DNA of 64,000 nucleotides from positions 34,468,778 through 34,532,777 of the forward strand of contig OX438744.1 of assembly GCA_949316235.1 (NCBI GenBank). Direction: 5' to 3'. The first letter of the stretch is position 1; each line of letters starts with the position of its first letter. The position numbers were made by a program, and so were the translations under genes. Below the pieces are notes generated by a model. That model saw only the letters and a program-made list of their open reading frames with translations. It had not been told where the DNA came from and made no database searches. This document shows, in pieces, positions 34,755 to 44,475 of the stretch. This DNA is from Oegoconia quadripuncta. Lineage: Eukaryota > Arthropoda > Insecta > Lepidoptera > Autostichidae.

Positions 34755-34990
34755 CGGTTGGTGGTAGGACATTTTAAATGTGCGCCTGGTCAGCTACCAC
34801 CATCTTATCTAAATCTGCCGCCAAGCAGCAATGTTAATAGCATTGTTGTGTTCCGGTTGTCAGAGATAAGATAGCCAGTCCCCCAAATGTGTTGGGATTT
34901 CCAGGTGAGTACGCTTCCCCCTTCGACCTTATCTTCATTTAACATCAGGTGTGATTGAGGTCAAGTACCAACCCGTTGTACAAAAAACAA
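34755..34990 (+). repeat. SINE-B, head missing
   Basis: Plus-strand copy from 'ggttggtggtaggacatttt' through 'ctaccaccatcttatctaaa', 'tgttccggttgtcagagata', 'catcaggtgtgattgaggtc' to the A-rich end 'cccgttgtacaaaaaac'. The tRNA-like head is absent, so it is a 5'-truncated insertion or was cut later. Confidence 0.75.
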
Positions 34991-35329
34991 TATTTTCATT
35001 GAAAACTATACTCGCAGAGTACGAAGTAAAAGCTTGTCACTGTACTAAAGCGTACCACAGCCATAAATATGTAGGTATTATAGCAAATCTTTAAAGTGTC
35101 ATTCTATGGAACTTGCTAACTATGTAAACAAAACACGATCTCGATCTCTCACGTACCTACTTGTTAATACTTTCGGTATTTCATTATTCGATATGGTTTG
35201 ACATACGTAAAGGAGTAAGTAAGAGTCTTGTCCATCACTAGTAAATTCATCATTCAGAGACAATTTCTATATGGCGGTTTGTTTATATAGCAAGTTCCAT
35301 AGAATGCTAGTTTACTCCTGCATGCCTCC

Positions 35330-35610
35330 TTCATAGATATCCATAGCGACCATAGATGCAGGTCGTTTCTTGTAGCGACTTTCCGCGACCTTCACTATGT
35401 CGTCCGTCCATTGCTTGGTGAACTCCCCATTCCAACTAACTCCAACCACTCTAGAACTTAAATACTCCAGCAGTCATTAAATCTTCGGGCTATGTGCCCT
35501 GCCCACTTCAACTTGGTAATTCCCTGGGCTACGAATTTCTTCATTCTTGATTTAATCTCGTAATGAAATGCCGAGCATCATCCTCTCCATAGCTTGTTGT
35601 ATGACAATTT
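35330..35610 (-). pseudogene. RTE-clade LINE fragment (C-terminal part of RT ORF), outer layer of a nest
   Basis: Minus-strand translation gives QAMERMMLGISLRD and, after a frame change, LKWAGHIARR, both hallmark stretches of lepidopteran RTE proteins. Stops and frameshifts show it is dead. It is cut at 35611 by a MITE. Traces of the same frame (WS..., RR) resume on the far side at 36092-36135. Confidence 0.65.
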
Positions 35611-36091
35611 GGTGTCGATTCGGATGTTTTTTTTTGCACGACGGGTTGGTACTTGACTTCAATCACACCTGATGTTAAGTGAAGACGAGATCAAAGGTGG
35701 AATTGTACTGACCTGGAAACCCCAACACATTTGGGGGACTGGCTATCTTATCTCTGACAACCGGAACACAACAATACTATTAACACTGCTGTTTGGCGGC
35801 AGATTTAGATAAGATGGTGGTAGCTAGCCAGGCGGACATAAATGCCCTACCACCAACGAAACCAAGTACTAAACATGTACCCCGCTGGGGATCGAACCCG
35901 CGACCTCCGATTCGTAAACCTTATGTTGTTTACATTAAGCCACGGAGGCGGTTTGGTTGTACACCAACTAAATTAAACTAAAACCAGTTTTAAAGTAGTA
36001 TTGTCTCTTTCTCCTGGAACAGTACGATGGGACGCCACCACTCCAAAACAGGTTTTAGTTAGTTTAGTTGGTGTACATCAGAATCGACACC
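35611..36091. mobile_element. MITE (GGTGTCGATTC ends) interrupted by SINE-B
   Basis: Outer ends GGTGTCGATTCGGATGT (from 35611) and its inverse, ending ACATCAGAATCGACACC at 36091, are terminal inverted repeats. Without the SINE at about 35626-35954 the MITE is about 150 bp. Inside it reads 'ctaaactaaaaccag...ctggttttagtt' on both sides of a short core with 'ctggaacagtacga'. A second copy with a shortened left end lies at 52298-52425. Confidence 0.7.
35626..35954 (-). repeat. Full-length SINE-B inside the MITE
   Basis: In minus orientation the head is 'accgcctccgtggcttaatg' (A box) with 'tcgcgggttcgatcccc' (B box GGTTCGATCCC). The body has 'ctaccaccatcttatcta' and the tail is 'cgtgcaaaaaaaaa'. 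The flanks 'cggatgt' and 'tggttgt' are a plausible 7-bp duplication with two differences. Transcription would be by Pol III and copying by a LINE. This is the best full-length reference copy in the window. Confidence 0.8.
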
Positions 36092-36140
36092 ATTGGCCTT
36101 CGTTATGAGGCTCATACCGGAGACCACATTTTTTTGATAG
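36092..36140 (-). pseudogene. Continuation of the RTE fragment beyond the MITE
   Basis: The minus strand reads MWSPV, stop, AS, stop, RR, which lines up with the TWSLTxGLIRR stretch that precedes the AMER motif in RTE proteins. The join across the MITE would restore 'tatgacaattggcctt'. Weak but consistent. Confidence 0.4.
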
Positions 36141-36879
36141 TAAGAAATTCACAGTTATATAGTGAAAGTTCTAACCCATTCTAAAACCAATATAGTGTAG
36201 GAAATAATTAAAATCTAACTGGGAATTTGTTTAAAGTTCATTGTCTGTTTCCAAGAACATTTAAACAAAGGTCTTGTGTTTGTGCCTGAAATAGATGGGG
36301 TGTTCTTTTTTATGGCACTACTTGACACGTCCCATATCTTCTCACTCTTTTCAGCACACCACCAATAGTACCACTTAGTGTCTATCAACAGGATGTTTTA
36401 AATACTCCTTCACATATATTTTCCTTTAACATGTGGCAAAACTATCAACTACAAATCACTTAATTACTGTAACCCTTAGCGTGTTTGCAGTAAAGTCGAT
36501 TTTCCTAAAACTGCCATCGATATTTGTTACAATAATATGTCTTCTGTCTTCAATACACATTGTAATTGGATTTTAGCACTTGTTGCCTTAATTTTTAAGT
36601 TCGTTTCGTTAATTTTGGAACAGTACAGTTGGTATTGTAACTTTAACTAGCAGTAACCTATGTTTGCTCAGTGACAGACAAGAAACAACTGGTGAAAACA
36701 CAGTGTTAATAGTTTTTTAACTGAGTTCTCTATTTTGTTGATTGTTTAAACGAATTGAAACTGTATGGAGTATTTGACGACCTGCAATTGAACCACGAAA
36801 AAAAATCATAATGACGTATAAACATCTTTTAATTTTTTTATTATCAGATGGTACTGTTCACCTACTTTTTTATTTACAT
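36141..36879. other. Anonymous AT-rich DNA
   Basis: No gene or repeat recognised. Confidence 0.35.
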
Positions 36880-37125
36880 CCCCAACCCCCAACTTAATTG
36901 GGGGATTAGCTATCTTATCTCATAGAGTCGGAGCCCAAAATTCTATCAACATTGCTGCTGACGGCAGACTTAGATAAGATGGTGGTGGCCCGGCGGGCAT
37001 TTCAAAACATTTTACCACGAATCAAGCTCACTAAATATTCCAAGTGTTAGTACTAATATTTCCCGTCTGGCAACCTCCGTTTTATATACTTAATGTTCTT
37101 AACATTGAGCCACAGATGCGACTAA
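36880..37125 (-). repeat. Diverged SINE-B
   Basis: Plus strand keeps 'aattgggggattagctatct', 'acggcagacttagataagat', 'ggtggtggcccggcgggca' and the head remnant 'aacattgagccacagatgcg'. The B-box area is damaged. An older copy. Confidence 0.65.
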
Positions 37126-37189
37126 ACTACTTGTTCCATTTTCGCCAAAAAAAACTTTTTTAGGAGAAAAAATGGCAACCGAGTACCAC

Positions 37190-37345
37190 TTGGAAAAAGT
37201 ACGAAATAACGTGCGGCATCCTACCGGAAGTCGGCGGCGGAAGTCGCTAGGCTTCCCGGAAGCGCTAGAGGGCTCTCGGGAGCGGCCGAAATTGTATTTA
37301 ATCACAGTACCTCCCGCAGCCGGGAGGGTAAAAATCAGGGCGACA
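37190..37345. other. GC-rich island of unknown nature
   Basis: A sharp GC-rich patch ('ggaagtcggcggcggaagtc', 'ctctcgggagcggccgaaat', 'cctcccgcagccgggagg') in AT-rich surroundings. The minus strand is open for 89 codons (37099-37368) but I recognise no domain. 'cctcccgcagccgggagg' is a near-perfect palindrome. It could be a host exon, a regulatory element or part of a transposon. I cannot decide. Confidence 0.4.
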
Positions 37346-37667
37346 TGAGTGTGCGCATTATATTTCAAATTAAGGGGCTATTGTTCGTTTTGTTGTTCAT
37401 AATGGCCTTGGAGTTTCAGGATAAAAATTTAATTATATTTCATATGAACTACCATACCTGTAATAAAGAAACGATCCATTTGGCAAACTTTTCTGGGTGC
37501 CTCCAGATTTCCCGTCCGATATGAAAAATTCAGAAACACCAGTCTTCCATCCCCATTGTTGGGGCACGGTCGAATCACTAGGAGATAGTATGGGCTATAA
37601 CTCATCACGTGGACCCGGTACGAATAATTCTGTCAGACTAATGGCTATCTGTACGAGACCAATCACC

Positions 37668-38080
37668 GAATCCAAATCGGCAGGGCAGCGCTCGGAAAAC
37701 TGCGCAACGTCTTCTTGTCCAAAATAGATCAAGTTTTTAATCAATATCTGTTAGAGGTGACTTACGGCACTGAAACGTGGTCTCTCACTATGGCTTTCAT
37801 AAGAACGCAACTAGCTATAGAGAGGGATATGCTCTGCATAGTTAGAAACAGATGCCGCTATACAAGTCATATAAAGCTGTCCCCTTTTAACTGCAACAAG
37901 CGGAGATCTCTGCTTGAGTAACATTTTATAATACGGGCCTAAGTGCTTCAGTACTGTATGGGAGATACACCCACAAGGTGGACAGATGAGCTAATAACGC
38001 TGGCAGGAAGTCGCTGGATGCCACCAGCTGCTCAGGAAGCCTATAGGGACGTCCTGTTTCTGTATTTGATGATGATGAGG
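37668..38080 (+). pseudogene. RTE-clade LINE remnant (3' end of RT ORF) with (GAT)n tail
   Basis: Frames on the plus strand give LGKLRNVFLSKI, then TYGTETWSLTM at about 37761-37793 and, after frameshifts, PTRWTDELITLAGSRWM from 37970. These are the ordered C-terminal blocks of lepidopteran RTE reverse transcriptases. It ends in 'tgatgatgatgagg' at 38067-38080, the trinucleotide tail usual for RTE. Several frameshifts and internal deletions make it non-functional. Confidence 0.75.
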
Positions 38081-38546
38081 AATGGCCTGATAGTCAGTAT
38101 TTGACTGACCCCACCCCTTGACTGATTTTGCTGTCAAAATACAATAACCGCTCCGTTGACGCACCCTGCGATAAGCACGGAATGAATTCCATTTGTGGTC
38201 ACCCAGTAAAGAGCTGACCACAAAAACATGCATAGTTTTCGATTTGTGAATATGACTGCATTTCATTCATTGTTCATTGGTTAATTTCATTCCTGATATT
38301 ACTTTTAATAATAACAATTGTTATTCAATATCATCATATCACTGCTAAACATATATGTATGTTGGGCACCGTTAATCAAATAGTTGAATTTGTTAATTGC
38401 TAATCTATTACTGAAAAAGAATTATTTCGCGTTACATTTCAGAAGATTCAACGCAAGTTAAAGTTAGTCCGTTAGCGTGTGATCAAAATTGCATTTTGTC
38501 TACTTATAAAAACTGTGTGGTTTGGGTTCTCGAAGTTTTTATTTTT
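38081..38546. other. Anonymous DNA after the RTE tail
   Basis: No gene recognised. 38100-38230 is moderately GC-rich, without recognised content. Confidence 0.35.
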
Positions 38547-38847
38547 TATGCACAACGGGTTAGCACTTGACCTCAATCACACCTGATGTTAAGTGAAGAT
38601 GACGCCGAAGGTGGAAGCGTACTGAACCCAAATATTTGGGGAAATGGCTACCGGAACACAACAATGCTATTAACTTTGCTGTTTGGCGGCTGATTTACAT
38701 AAGATGGTGGTTGCTAGCCAGGCGGACATTTAAAATGCCCTACCACCAACCAAACCGAGTACTAAACATGTACCCGGCTGGGGATCGAAACCGCGACCTC
38801 CGATTCGTAAACCCTATGTTGTTGACATTCAGCCACGGAGGCGGTTA
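38547..38847 (-). repeat. SINE-B, near full length
   Basis: Head 'ccacggaggcggtt' at 38833-38846, B box in 'ggggatcgaaaccgcgacc' (one change) and tail 'tttttatgcacaacgggtt'. 'aagtt' flanks both sides (near 38535 and 38847). It has an internal deletion relative to the 35.6 kb copy ('ggaaatggctaccggaacac' lacks the 'atcttatctctgacaa' segment). Confidence 0.75.
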
Positions 38848-38877
38848 AGTTATCAAGACGTGTACAATTTGAAGGGT

Positions 38878-39085
38878 GTTTTTTATGGTTAATTGGATAC
38901 GCGTTTGACCACAATCTCAGCTGATGGGAAGTGACGATGTGGCCGAAGATGAAGTACGCGATCTCAGTAGATGCCTATTCACCCTGCTCTTGAAGATCCC
39001 AAGCTTGTAGGATTCAGGAAAGACTGACGCCGGAAGGGAGTTCCATGCCTTAGCTGTTCGCATTGTGAATGAAGAGTCGAACCGT
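38878..39085 (+). repeat. Dispersed repeat G
   Basis: Extends the 29.8 kb copy: 'tgggaagtgacgatgtggcc', 'gatgcctattcaccctgctc', 'ggaagggagttccatgcctt'. The extra 3' part suggests this copy is the longer one. Confidence 0.55.
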
Positions 39086-39244
39086 TAATTTAATGCGTGC
39101 GCGTAATAAATAACTTTTGACAAATAGGCACTTTAACGATTAACAAACTTGGGGAAATTTAAATTAAGTTAACAAATCCGTTAACATTTTTTAAACTTAA
39201 CTTAAAAATTGACTTTTATAAATGCCCAGCTATGTAAATATAGG

Positions 39245-39395
39245 ACTCCCCCATAGCCTTCAAGTGCCGTCTGCATAGGTCATCCGTCCACCTTGTGTGT
39301 GGATGCTCCATGTTACTCTTGCCGGTGCGTGTTGGTATGTGCCCTGCCTACTGCCACTTTAATGGGCCACTTTAATGCCTACTAATCCGCTGGGA
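39245..39395 (-). pseudogene. Small RTE-clade LINE fragment
   Basis: The minus strand contains HTRWTDDL, matching the TRWTDD motif near the RTE C-terminus, and 'gggcacataccaacacg' in the position of the AGHIARR block. It is frameshifted and very short. Confidence 0.5.
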
Positions 39396-39411
39396 TAGTA
39401 GCGCATACACT

Positions 39412-39600
39412 AGAGCAAAATCAAAATAAAAAAAATGCTATTTTAAGTGTACCCTGTGTATATAATAATACACAGGGTACACTTAAAATATCAAATTATA
39501 CATTTTTTAAGCTACTGCTTGTTCAAAAGGCAATTTTCTCCTGAGAAGAACAAGCAAGAAACTCGAGAGGTTGCTCTTAAAAAAAAAGGTTTTTATATTA
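39412..39600 (-). mobile_element. LINE family K 3' end containing a perfect 23-bp hairpin
   Basis: Shares 'tctcctgagaagaacaagca', 'agaaactcgagaggttgctc' with 18600-18640 and begins with 'aaaatcaaaataaaaaaaat'. Near its tail 39439-39461 and 39468-39490 are exact inverted copies around a 6-base loop (arm core 'aagtgtaccctgtgta'). Confidence 0.6.
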
Positions 39601-40079
39601 CAAAATTATTAATTATTATTTTATATCTATCTGTGGAGACTATTTCTGTCTATGCAATGACTATTTTGTTCTACTTTACATTATAATGTAACGACTGTCA
39701 GTTTCCCGAAAATAAATAAATATTATAATATTTCATTATTAATTGTGAAATAGCCTGGCTATGCGAACGGGCTGTTTATGTCCATGAATGTTTATCATCT
39801 AAATAATCTGATATTCTATAATATGCTTTCTTAAGAAATTTCTGTTTTATAGTATCTTTAAATTTGTTGAAAGGAGGATTTTGTATATCAACAGGAGCAG
39901 TTTGTCTATTCTGTTTAAATGCACTTTTTATATTTTTTAGGATTATCGTATTTTTTCTTGTGTATTAATCTCTACAGTATTCTTTCTGTCCTGTAGAGTT
40001 AACTTATCCATATATATATATCTCGTGGTTTTTTTATTGGTTTTTCGACATAATTGATCTAACTTCTGATAAATTTTTA
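39601..40079. other. Anonymous AT-rich DNA
   Basis: Nothing recognised. (TA)n near 40011-40022. Confidence 0.35.
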
Positions 40080-40318
40080 ATACAAAAGTTTGGATGTTTG
40101 TTTGGTTGTTTGTTTGGTTGTTTGTTTGGTTGTTTGTTTGTCTATCACATGGATGGACGAATTGGATAGAAATTTGGTATATAAGTAGAACGTACCCTGG
40201 ATTAAAGCAGGATATCCCGATAAAGTGAATAGTTCCCGCGGGATAAATAATTTAAACATATCAGCGATAAAGTTAGCCCATGCAGGCGAAGCCGCTGGCG
40301 AAATGCTAGTCTTATAAT
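40080..40318 (+). repeat. Repeat E-like element with a 12-bp minisatellite
   Basis: 'tgtttgtttggt' is repeated about four times at 40094-40142. It is followed by 'ggacgaattggatagaaatt', 'tggtatataagtagaacgta', 'gcgggataaat' and the end 'gcaggcgaagccgctggcga'. This order (simple repeat, 'gaaatttggtat', 'cgaag.cgcgggc') is a standard lepidopteran repeat. The 60-codon minus-strand frame over the minisatellite is an artefact. Confidence 0.6.
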
Positions 40319-40815
40319 TCTATGGACAATAAATCTAGAGATACGTAACCTTTACTCACAATACCTAACTATTACAAAGATCATTTCTAAACCTATTAAA
40401 AACTATGTACCTATCTTAGATTGTACAAAGAGTTTTATACAACATAAGTGTTACGCGTTAATTGCCTACCGGCCTTGGTAAGTGCGTATAACTAGGCACT
40501 GAAGTGCCGGCACCGCCGAACTGTACGCCCAACTTTTTCCCTTAGGGCTGTTGGGAAGTGTGCTCTTTGCCACTGCCATAAAAGAAGTAAGTTAGGACAC
40601 CGTTTCCAATTATAGTTAAATTTTCATAGTGAGATAAATATGTTGAATTGAAATACAAAGTTGAATGTAAATTCGAAAGTAACACGGTCTATTATCATCG
40701 TAATAAAAGTAATTTTTTAAGTCGAAACATCATTTTTTTACTATACTGACCTGAAACTACATTAATATTACAAATAATACTATATTTTAATAAAAAAATA
40801 TAGAACCTACTTGAT
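40319..40815. other. Anonymous DNA
   Basis: 'accggccttggtaagtgcg' and 'gtgccggcaccgccgaactg' around 40470-40525 form a small GC-raised patch of unknown origin. No gene. Confidence 0.35.
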
Positions 40816-40935
40816 TATTCTTTTTAACCGACTTAAAAATGAGGAGGTTCTCAATTCGGCAGTTTGTTTTTTTTTTTAATTTGTGTACTCAACTCCGAGA
40901 TTTGGCGGTTGATGCGCGGGATTCTTTTTTTGTGA
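40816..40935. repeat. Dispersed repeat ending in poly(T)
   Basis: 'taaccgacttaaaaatgagg' and 'aggttctcaattcggcag' followed by 'tttgtttttttttttaattt' is a well-known lepidopteran repeat block. Only about 120 bp are recognisable. Confidence 0.5.
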
Positions 40936-41023
40936 CATTATTGAATAACTTATCAAGGATAGACAGTACATATTAAGGTAAGTATTTAGATTGTTTTAAA
41001 TAAATAAATTTCAAACATTCATA

Positions 41024-41264
41024 CAGCGCCAGCTATGTTCCACGCTAAGCAACTAGGCTTCTATTATGGATACAAGATAGTTGATAAAGTAAACAAATAC
41101 CTACATTTTTTTTGTAAATAAATACACATATAAATAAAAAACATCCCTAACTCAGGAACACATGTCTGTATTCATCCTGCATACATATGCCTCTAGCGGG
41201 ATTCGAACACGCGACCTTTTTGGTGTAGCAGTCAGAGTTTGTAACCACTACACCAAACAGGTCG
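41024..41264 (-). repeat. SINE-C, near full length ('gatggcgctg'-type tail region)
   Basis: Minus-strand head 'cgacctgtttggtgtagtgg', B-box region 'tcgcgtgttcgaatcccg', body 'atgtatgcaggatgaata' and 'tatcttgtatccataatag', then 'gcttagcgtggaacatagct' and 'ggcgctgtatgaatg'. One B-box change (cgtgttcga) would weaken Pol III binding. Confidence 0.7.
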
Positions 41265-42069
41265 TCGTTTAAAAAGTATCCTAAACATCCCGTATCTTTT
41301 TAATTCTGTTTATCGAAGAATAATCTATGGATTTTGTTATTTCACCCCGATTTTACAATAAAACTGGCAATTTCCATTAAAGTTTTTAGACACCAATAAA
41401 ACTCCCGACCTATAAACTAAAATAAAATCCAAATACATCACGATGCGTTGCGTATTTGTTTTTTTTTTAAGGCGATGTCATACATGCGATCTGTCAAACG
41501 CTGGCTCACAGCCAAGGAAACTATTTCCAACTATTTCGACTAAACGTTAATAGTTTTACTGTTGTGTATGTTAAAGTGTAGACTGCAGCTGTAATGGTAA
41601 TAAATAATTAAAGGTCTGGTGATTAGAGGGCTGGTTGGACTACCTTGGCTAGCGCATAAGTCTGGCCATACAAAGCCTTCTTGGCTGCCTCAAAGCTGTG
41701 ACCTGAAGGGCTCGCATGCTCCATAGTCTCTCCACAATGAAAGCAGATAATTGCATTGCATCTCTCTTACTCAAATAAAGAAGATCACGTGGTAGAAGAC
41801 CGTGTAGTTGCTGAGTCTGCGGCTCAGGCTAATCACGCTAGAATAGAACATGTGTTCTACCTTTGACGTATTTTTTCTGTTGACAGTATATTTTATGGTA
41901 ATATCTTATATTTAGCTTCTACTGTAAAATAATCTTTACACACTAAAAAACATAAGTTTGGTAAATTAGGAGTCCTAAGTTTTTAATTTTTTGAGTCAGT
42001 CATAGAGGTGGTCGATCCTTGCTAAAGATTTTGACGGTTTCTGTGAAATAATACACCTAATCATCTTCA
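41265..42069. other. Anonymous DNA with a possible zinc-knuckle-like scrap
   Basis: At about 41640-41770 the minus strand is open and reads ICFHCGETMEH then SGHSFEAAKKALYGQTYA. A CFHCG..H pattern hints at a retroelement gag/ORF1 zinc knuckle, but the last Cys is missing and I cannot place it in a family. Confidence 0.3.
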
Positions 42070-42142
42070 TCCGTGACCTCATCTTCACTTAACATCAGGT
42101 GTGATTGAGATCAAGTACTAACCCAATGTGCATAAAAAAACA
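42070..42142 (+). repeat. SINE-B 3' fragment
   Basis: 'acctcatcttcacttaacat', 'caggtgtgattgagatcaag' and the tail 'gtgcataaaaaaac' are the last 70 bp of SINE-B. Confidence 0.65.
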
Positions 42143-42275
42143 ACTTCTGTTCACTGACTTCTGCTGCACAATATTCTGACTTTATTACACAACATAACTC
42201 AAAATATAGAAATTGCAGGCGTAAAGAAAAAATATGCGACATCACTCGGCCAATTCCCGCCGTAGAAACTTTACT
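42143..42275 (-). repeat. SINE-A, 5' part
   Basis: 'tgctgcacaatattctgact', 'tagaaattgcaggcgtaaag' and the end 'cggccaattcccgcc' match the 5' 130 bp of SINE-A on the minus strand. The 3' part is lost at the junction with the SINE-B fragment. Confidence 0.6.
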
Positions 42276-42767
42276 GAATTATCCAAAAGAAAAATATACA
42301 GACGTTCTCTCATTGCCAACTCTATTACAGTTGTGGAGAGCTGTAAAACATAATTATGGTCGCCGTCTGTGACACGCTTTAGTAATTAATACCCGACCAG
42401 AAATGGGTGGATAATTCAGTTATAAAAATGACAGCTACATCGTTGTCTTTTAAAATATGTCGGGTTAGCTTAAATAGAGTTGTGACATAAAATTCGATTT
42501 AGTTCTTCGTTTTTTTTTTGGTTTAATAGTTAAAGTTATGACAGTTTGAGTTATTTGGAGTAGTTTAGAGATTCTAAAGCGACGTTAAAACGGCATTAAT
42601 GTTTCCATTGAGCGTCTGTAAATTTACACCTCTCCGGACCATTGGTTTCTCGTTTTAGTTTACGAACATGTGTATTTTGCGTTGATATTATTTTGTTTGA
42701 CTGTAGCTTTTTGACACTTACTTTTATGACACATTAATTTTCTTTATTCTTGCTGGCCGACTGACTC
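42276..42767. other. Anonymous AT-rich DNA
   Basis: Nothing recognised. Confidence 0.35.
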
Positions 42768-42905
42768 AAGTGAAATTGAGACCAAAGGAAGCGCTCTCAG
42801 GCCACACCGAATTCTCCGGAAGAAAGAGGATGGCTATCTTATCTGATTATGCCGGAACAGAACAAAGCTGTTGACACTGACGCGGCAGGCCTAGATAAAG
42901 GGATT
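42768..42905 (-). repeat. Diverged SINE-B fragment
   Basis: 'tcaagtgaaattgagaccaa', 'ggatggctatcttatctgat', 'gccggaacagaacaaagctg' and 'gcggcaggcctagataaagg' follow SINE-B order. It is an old copy without a head. Confidence 0.5.
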
Positions 42906-43795
42906 ATTTAATGCCACGTACAGCCTAAATATAATGAATACAGAATGGTGCTGATATTAAGATTTGAGAGTAGATTATAGGTAACTAGAAGGGGGTGGAA
43001 CTACAGAACTCTACATTAACTTTACATATTTACAAAATCTCAATTAATAAATAAATTATCGTTAACAAATATTAGTTCTCATTTTTATTTCTTAAGCAAT
43101 GCAGCTCGACATTTTCAGCTAAAACAGATGCATGCCTAGTTACCGTACCGTATTTTTGTCACGACGAATTTAAATCCATCAATAAAGAATCTCACATACA
43201 TATGTATACATACATACACACTTAATACATAAGATACACGCGAAAAACATAACCTATTCATTCGGATCAGAGGTACCTACTGTTAATAAATAAAAAATGT
43301 ACTACCATCATATTTATTGTTTATATAATCTTCTAATAACGTAACATTCGCTTTGACTGTACATGAGTGCTTGTTAATTAATTAATATTATGTTCAGTTT
43401 ACATGAAACCTGTAATTGGCATACATTAAGTACCTACGTACCGAACATATGTCGAAGAAACATAAATTGTGTAGCTGTTTCTAATGAAATGAAAATAATC
43501 TTTATTTATTTTTATATTTACATTTTTTTAATATAGTGTTAATATGTCTTGGAAATCTAATTCGGAATCATTTTACACTAAATTTTTTTTTTTTTTGTAT
43601 TTTTGTTAAAATACATATTTTCTGACTGTAATCTGTTTGTATTTCTTGTGCAATCAAGAATAATACTAAATAATTCTAAGTGTATAACAGTATATTTATT
43701 TCCCACATAATATCGAATATCAAAATTTGTGTTAGTTATCACAAATTGTATCACAAAATAACATCCTAATTAACACAGGTAATACAATATTACAA
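42906..43795. other. Anonymous AT-rich DNA with a possible LINE tail
   Basis: 'gaaatgaaaataatctttat' at about 43488-43507 resembles LINE 3' ends read in reverse. 43070-43130 shares 'tattagttctcatttttatt' and 'gcatgcctagt' with 23760-23830. No gene. Confidence 0.35.
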
Positions 43796-44043
43796 GCTGT
43801 TTGGTATAGTGGTTAGAAACACCGACTGCTATACCAAAAGGTCGCGGGTTCGAATCCCGCTAGGGGCTATTTATTATGTTTGTATGATGAATACGACGAT
43901 ATGGATGTTTTTCATTTATTTATTTATTTACAAAAAAAATGTATTTGTGTAGTTTATCAACCATCTGGTATCCATATTACAAGCCTGGTTGCTTAGTGAG
44001 GAACTAGATGGCGCTGTGTGTTTGTGCAAATATATTTATTTAT
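43796..44043 (+). repeat. SINE-C, full length, 'gatggcgctgtgtg' tail
   Basis: Head 'gtttggtatagtggttagaa' (A box TAGTGGTTAG), B box in 'gcgggttcgaatcccgc', then 'tgtatgatgaatacgacg', 'gtagtttatcaaccatctgg', 'tatccatattacaagcctgg' and 'ctagatggcgctgtgtgttt'. The end is followed by an (ATTT)n-like stretch. The tRNA-like fold is incomplete, so it is not a tRNA gene. Confidence 0.78.
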
Positions 44044-44330
44044 TAATATAGGTATTAAATTAGTCAATTTCTAAGAAAAAATGCTAACATTTTAATCAAA
44101 TTTGTACAAGTTAAATAACTAACATTATTAATTGCCGAATTATCTAACCTGTAATTCTTGAGATAGTCACATAAGCAATCGCATTTTTGTTTTGCTCCAT
44201 AATTTTATCATATTGATGATGACAGACTGAACAAAGTTTAAAAATGCACACCTTCAGACGACCCTTCACATTCATTGTGCATTTGCGTTTAAAAAAAATC
44301 AATTTCAACTTATATGTACTAACAGCTAAC
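44044..44330. other. Anonymous AT-rich DNA
   Basis: Nothing recognised. Confidence 0.35.
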
Positions 44331-44339
44331 CTGCAATTT

Positions 44340-44475
44340 AGTCTGTCATTTTACAAGGTGGGGCGTATTAACATTACGCGTTAGACCGTTTGAAAAGTCC
44401 GCGAGCGCCTCATGACGTCACGCGAGGCATCAACTCCTAATGAGTGGGGTAAATGACCTTTCGAAAGGGAATTTT
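44340..44475. promoter_or_regulatory. Candidate cis-regulatory cluster (CRE and nuclear-receptor half site)
   Basis: A CpG-raised, repeat-free patch holds TGACGTCA at 44413-44420, a nuclear-receptor-like 'aatgacctttcg' at about 44452 and a 'cctaatgagt' homeodomain-like core in between. Motif density in so short an interval suggests an enhancer, but such motifs are short and the call is speculative. Confidence 0.25.

Noticed and set aside
40077..40259. 60-codon protein with repeated KQTT units
   Set aside because: It is the translation of the 12-bp minisatellite within a dispersed repeat.
43796..43870. tRNA gene (also the similar heads at 49080 and 58003)
   Set aside because: A and B boxes are present, but the acceptor arm does not pair and the sequence continues into a conserved SINE body repeated elsewhere.
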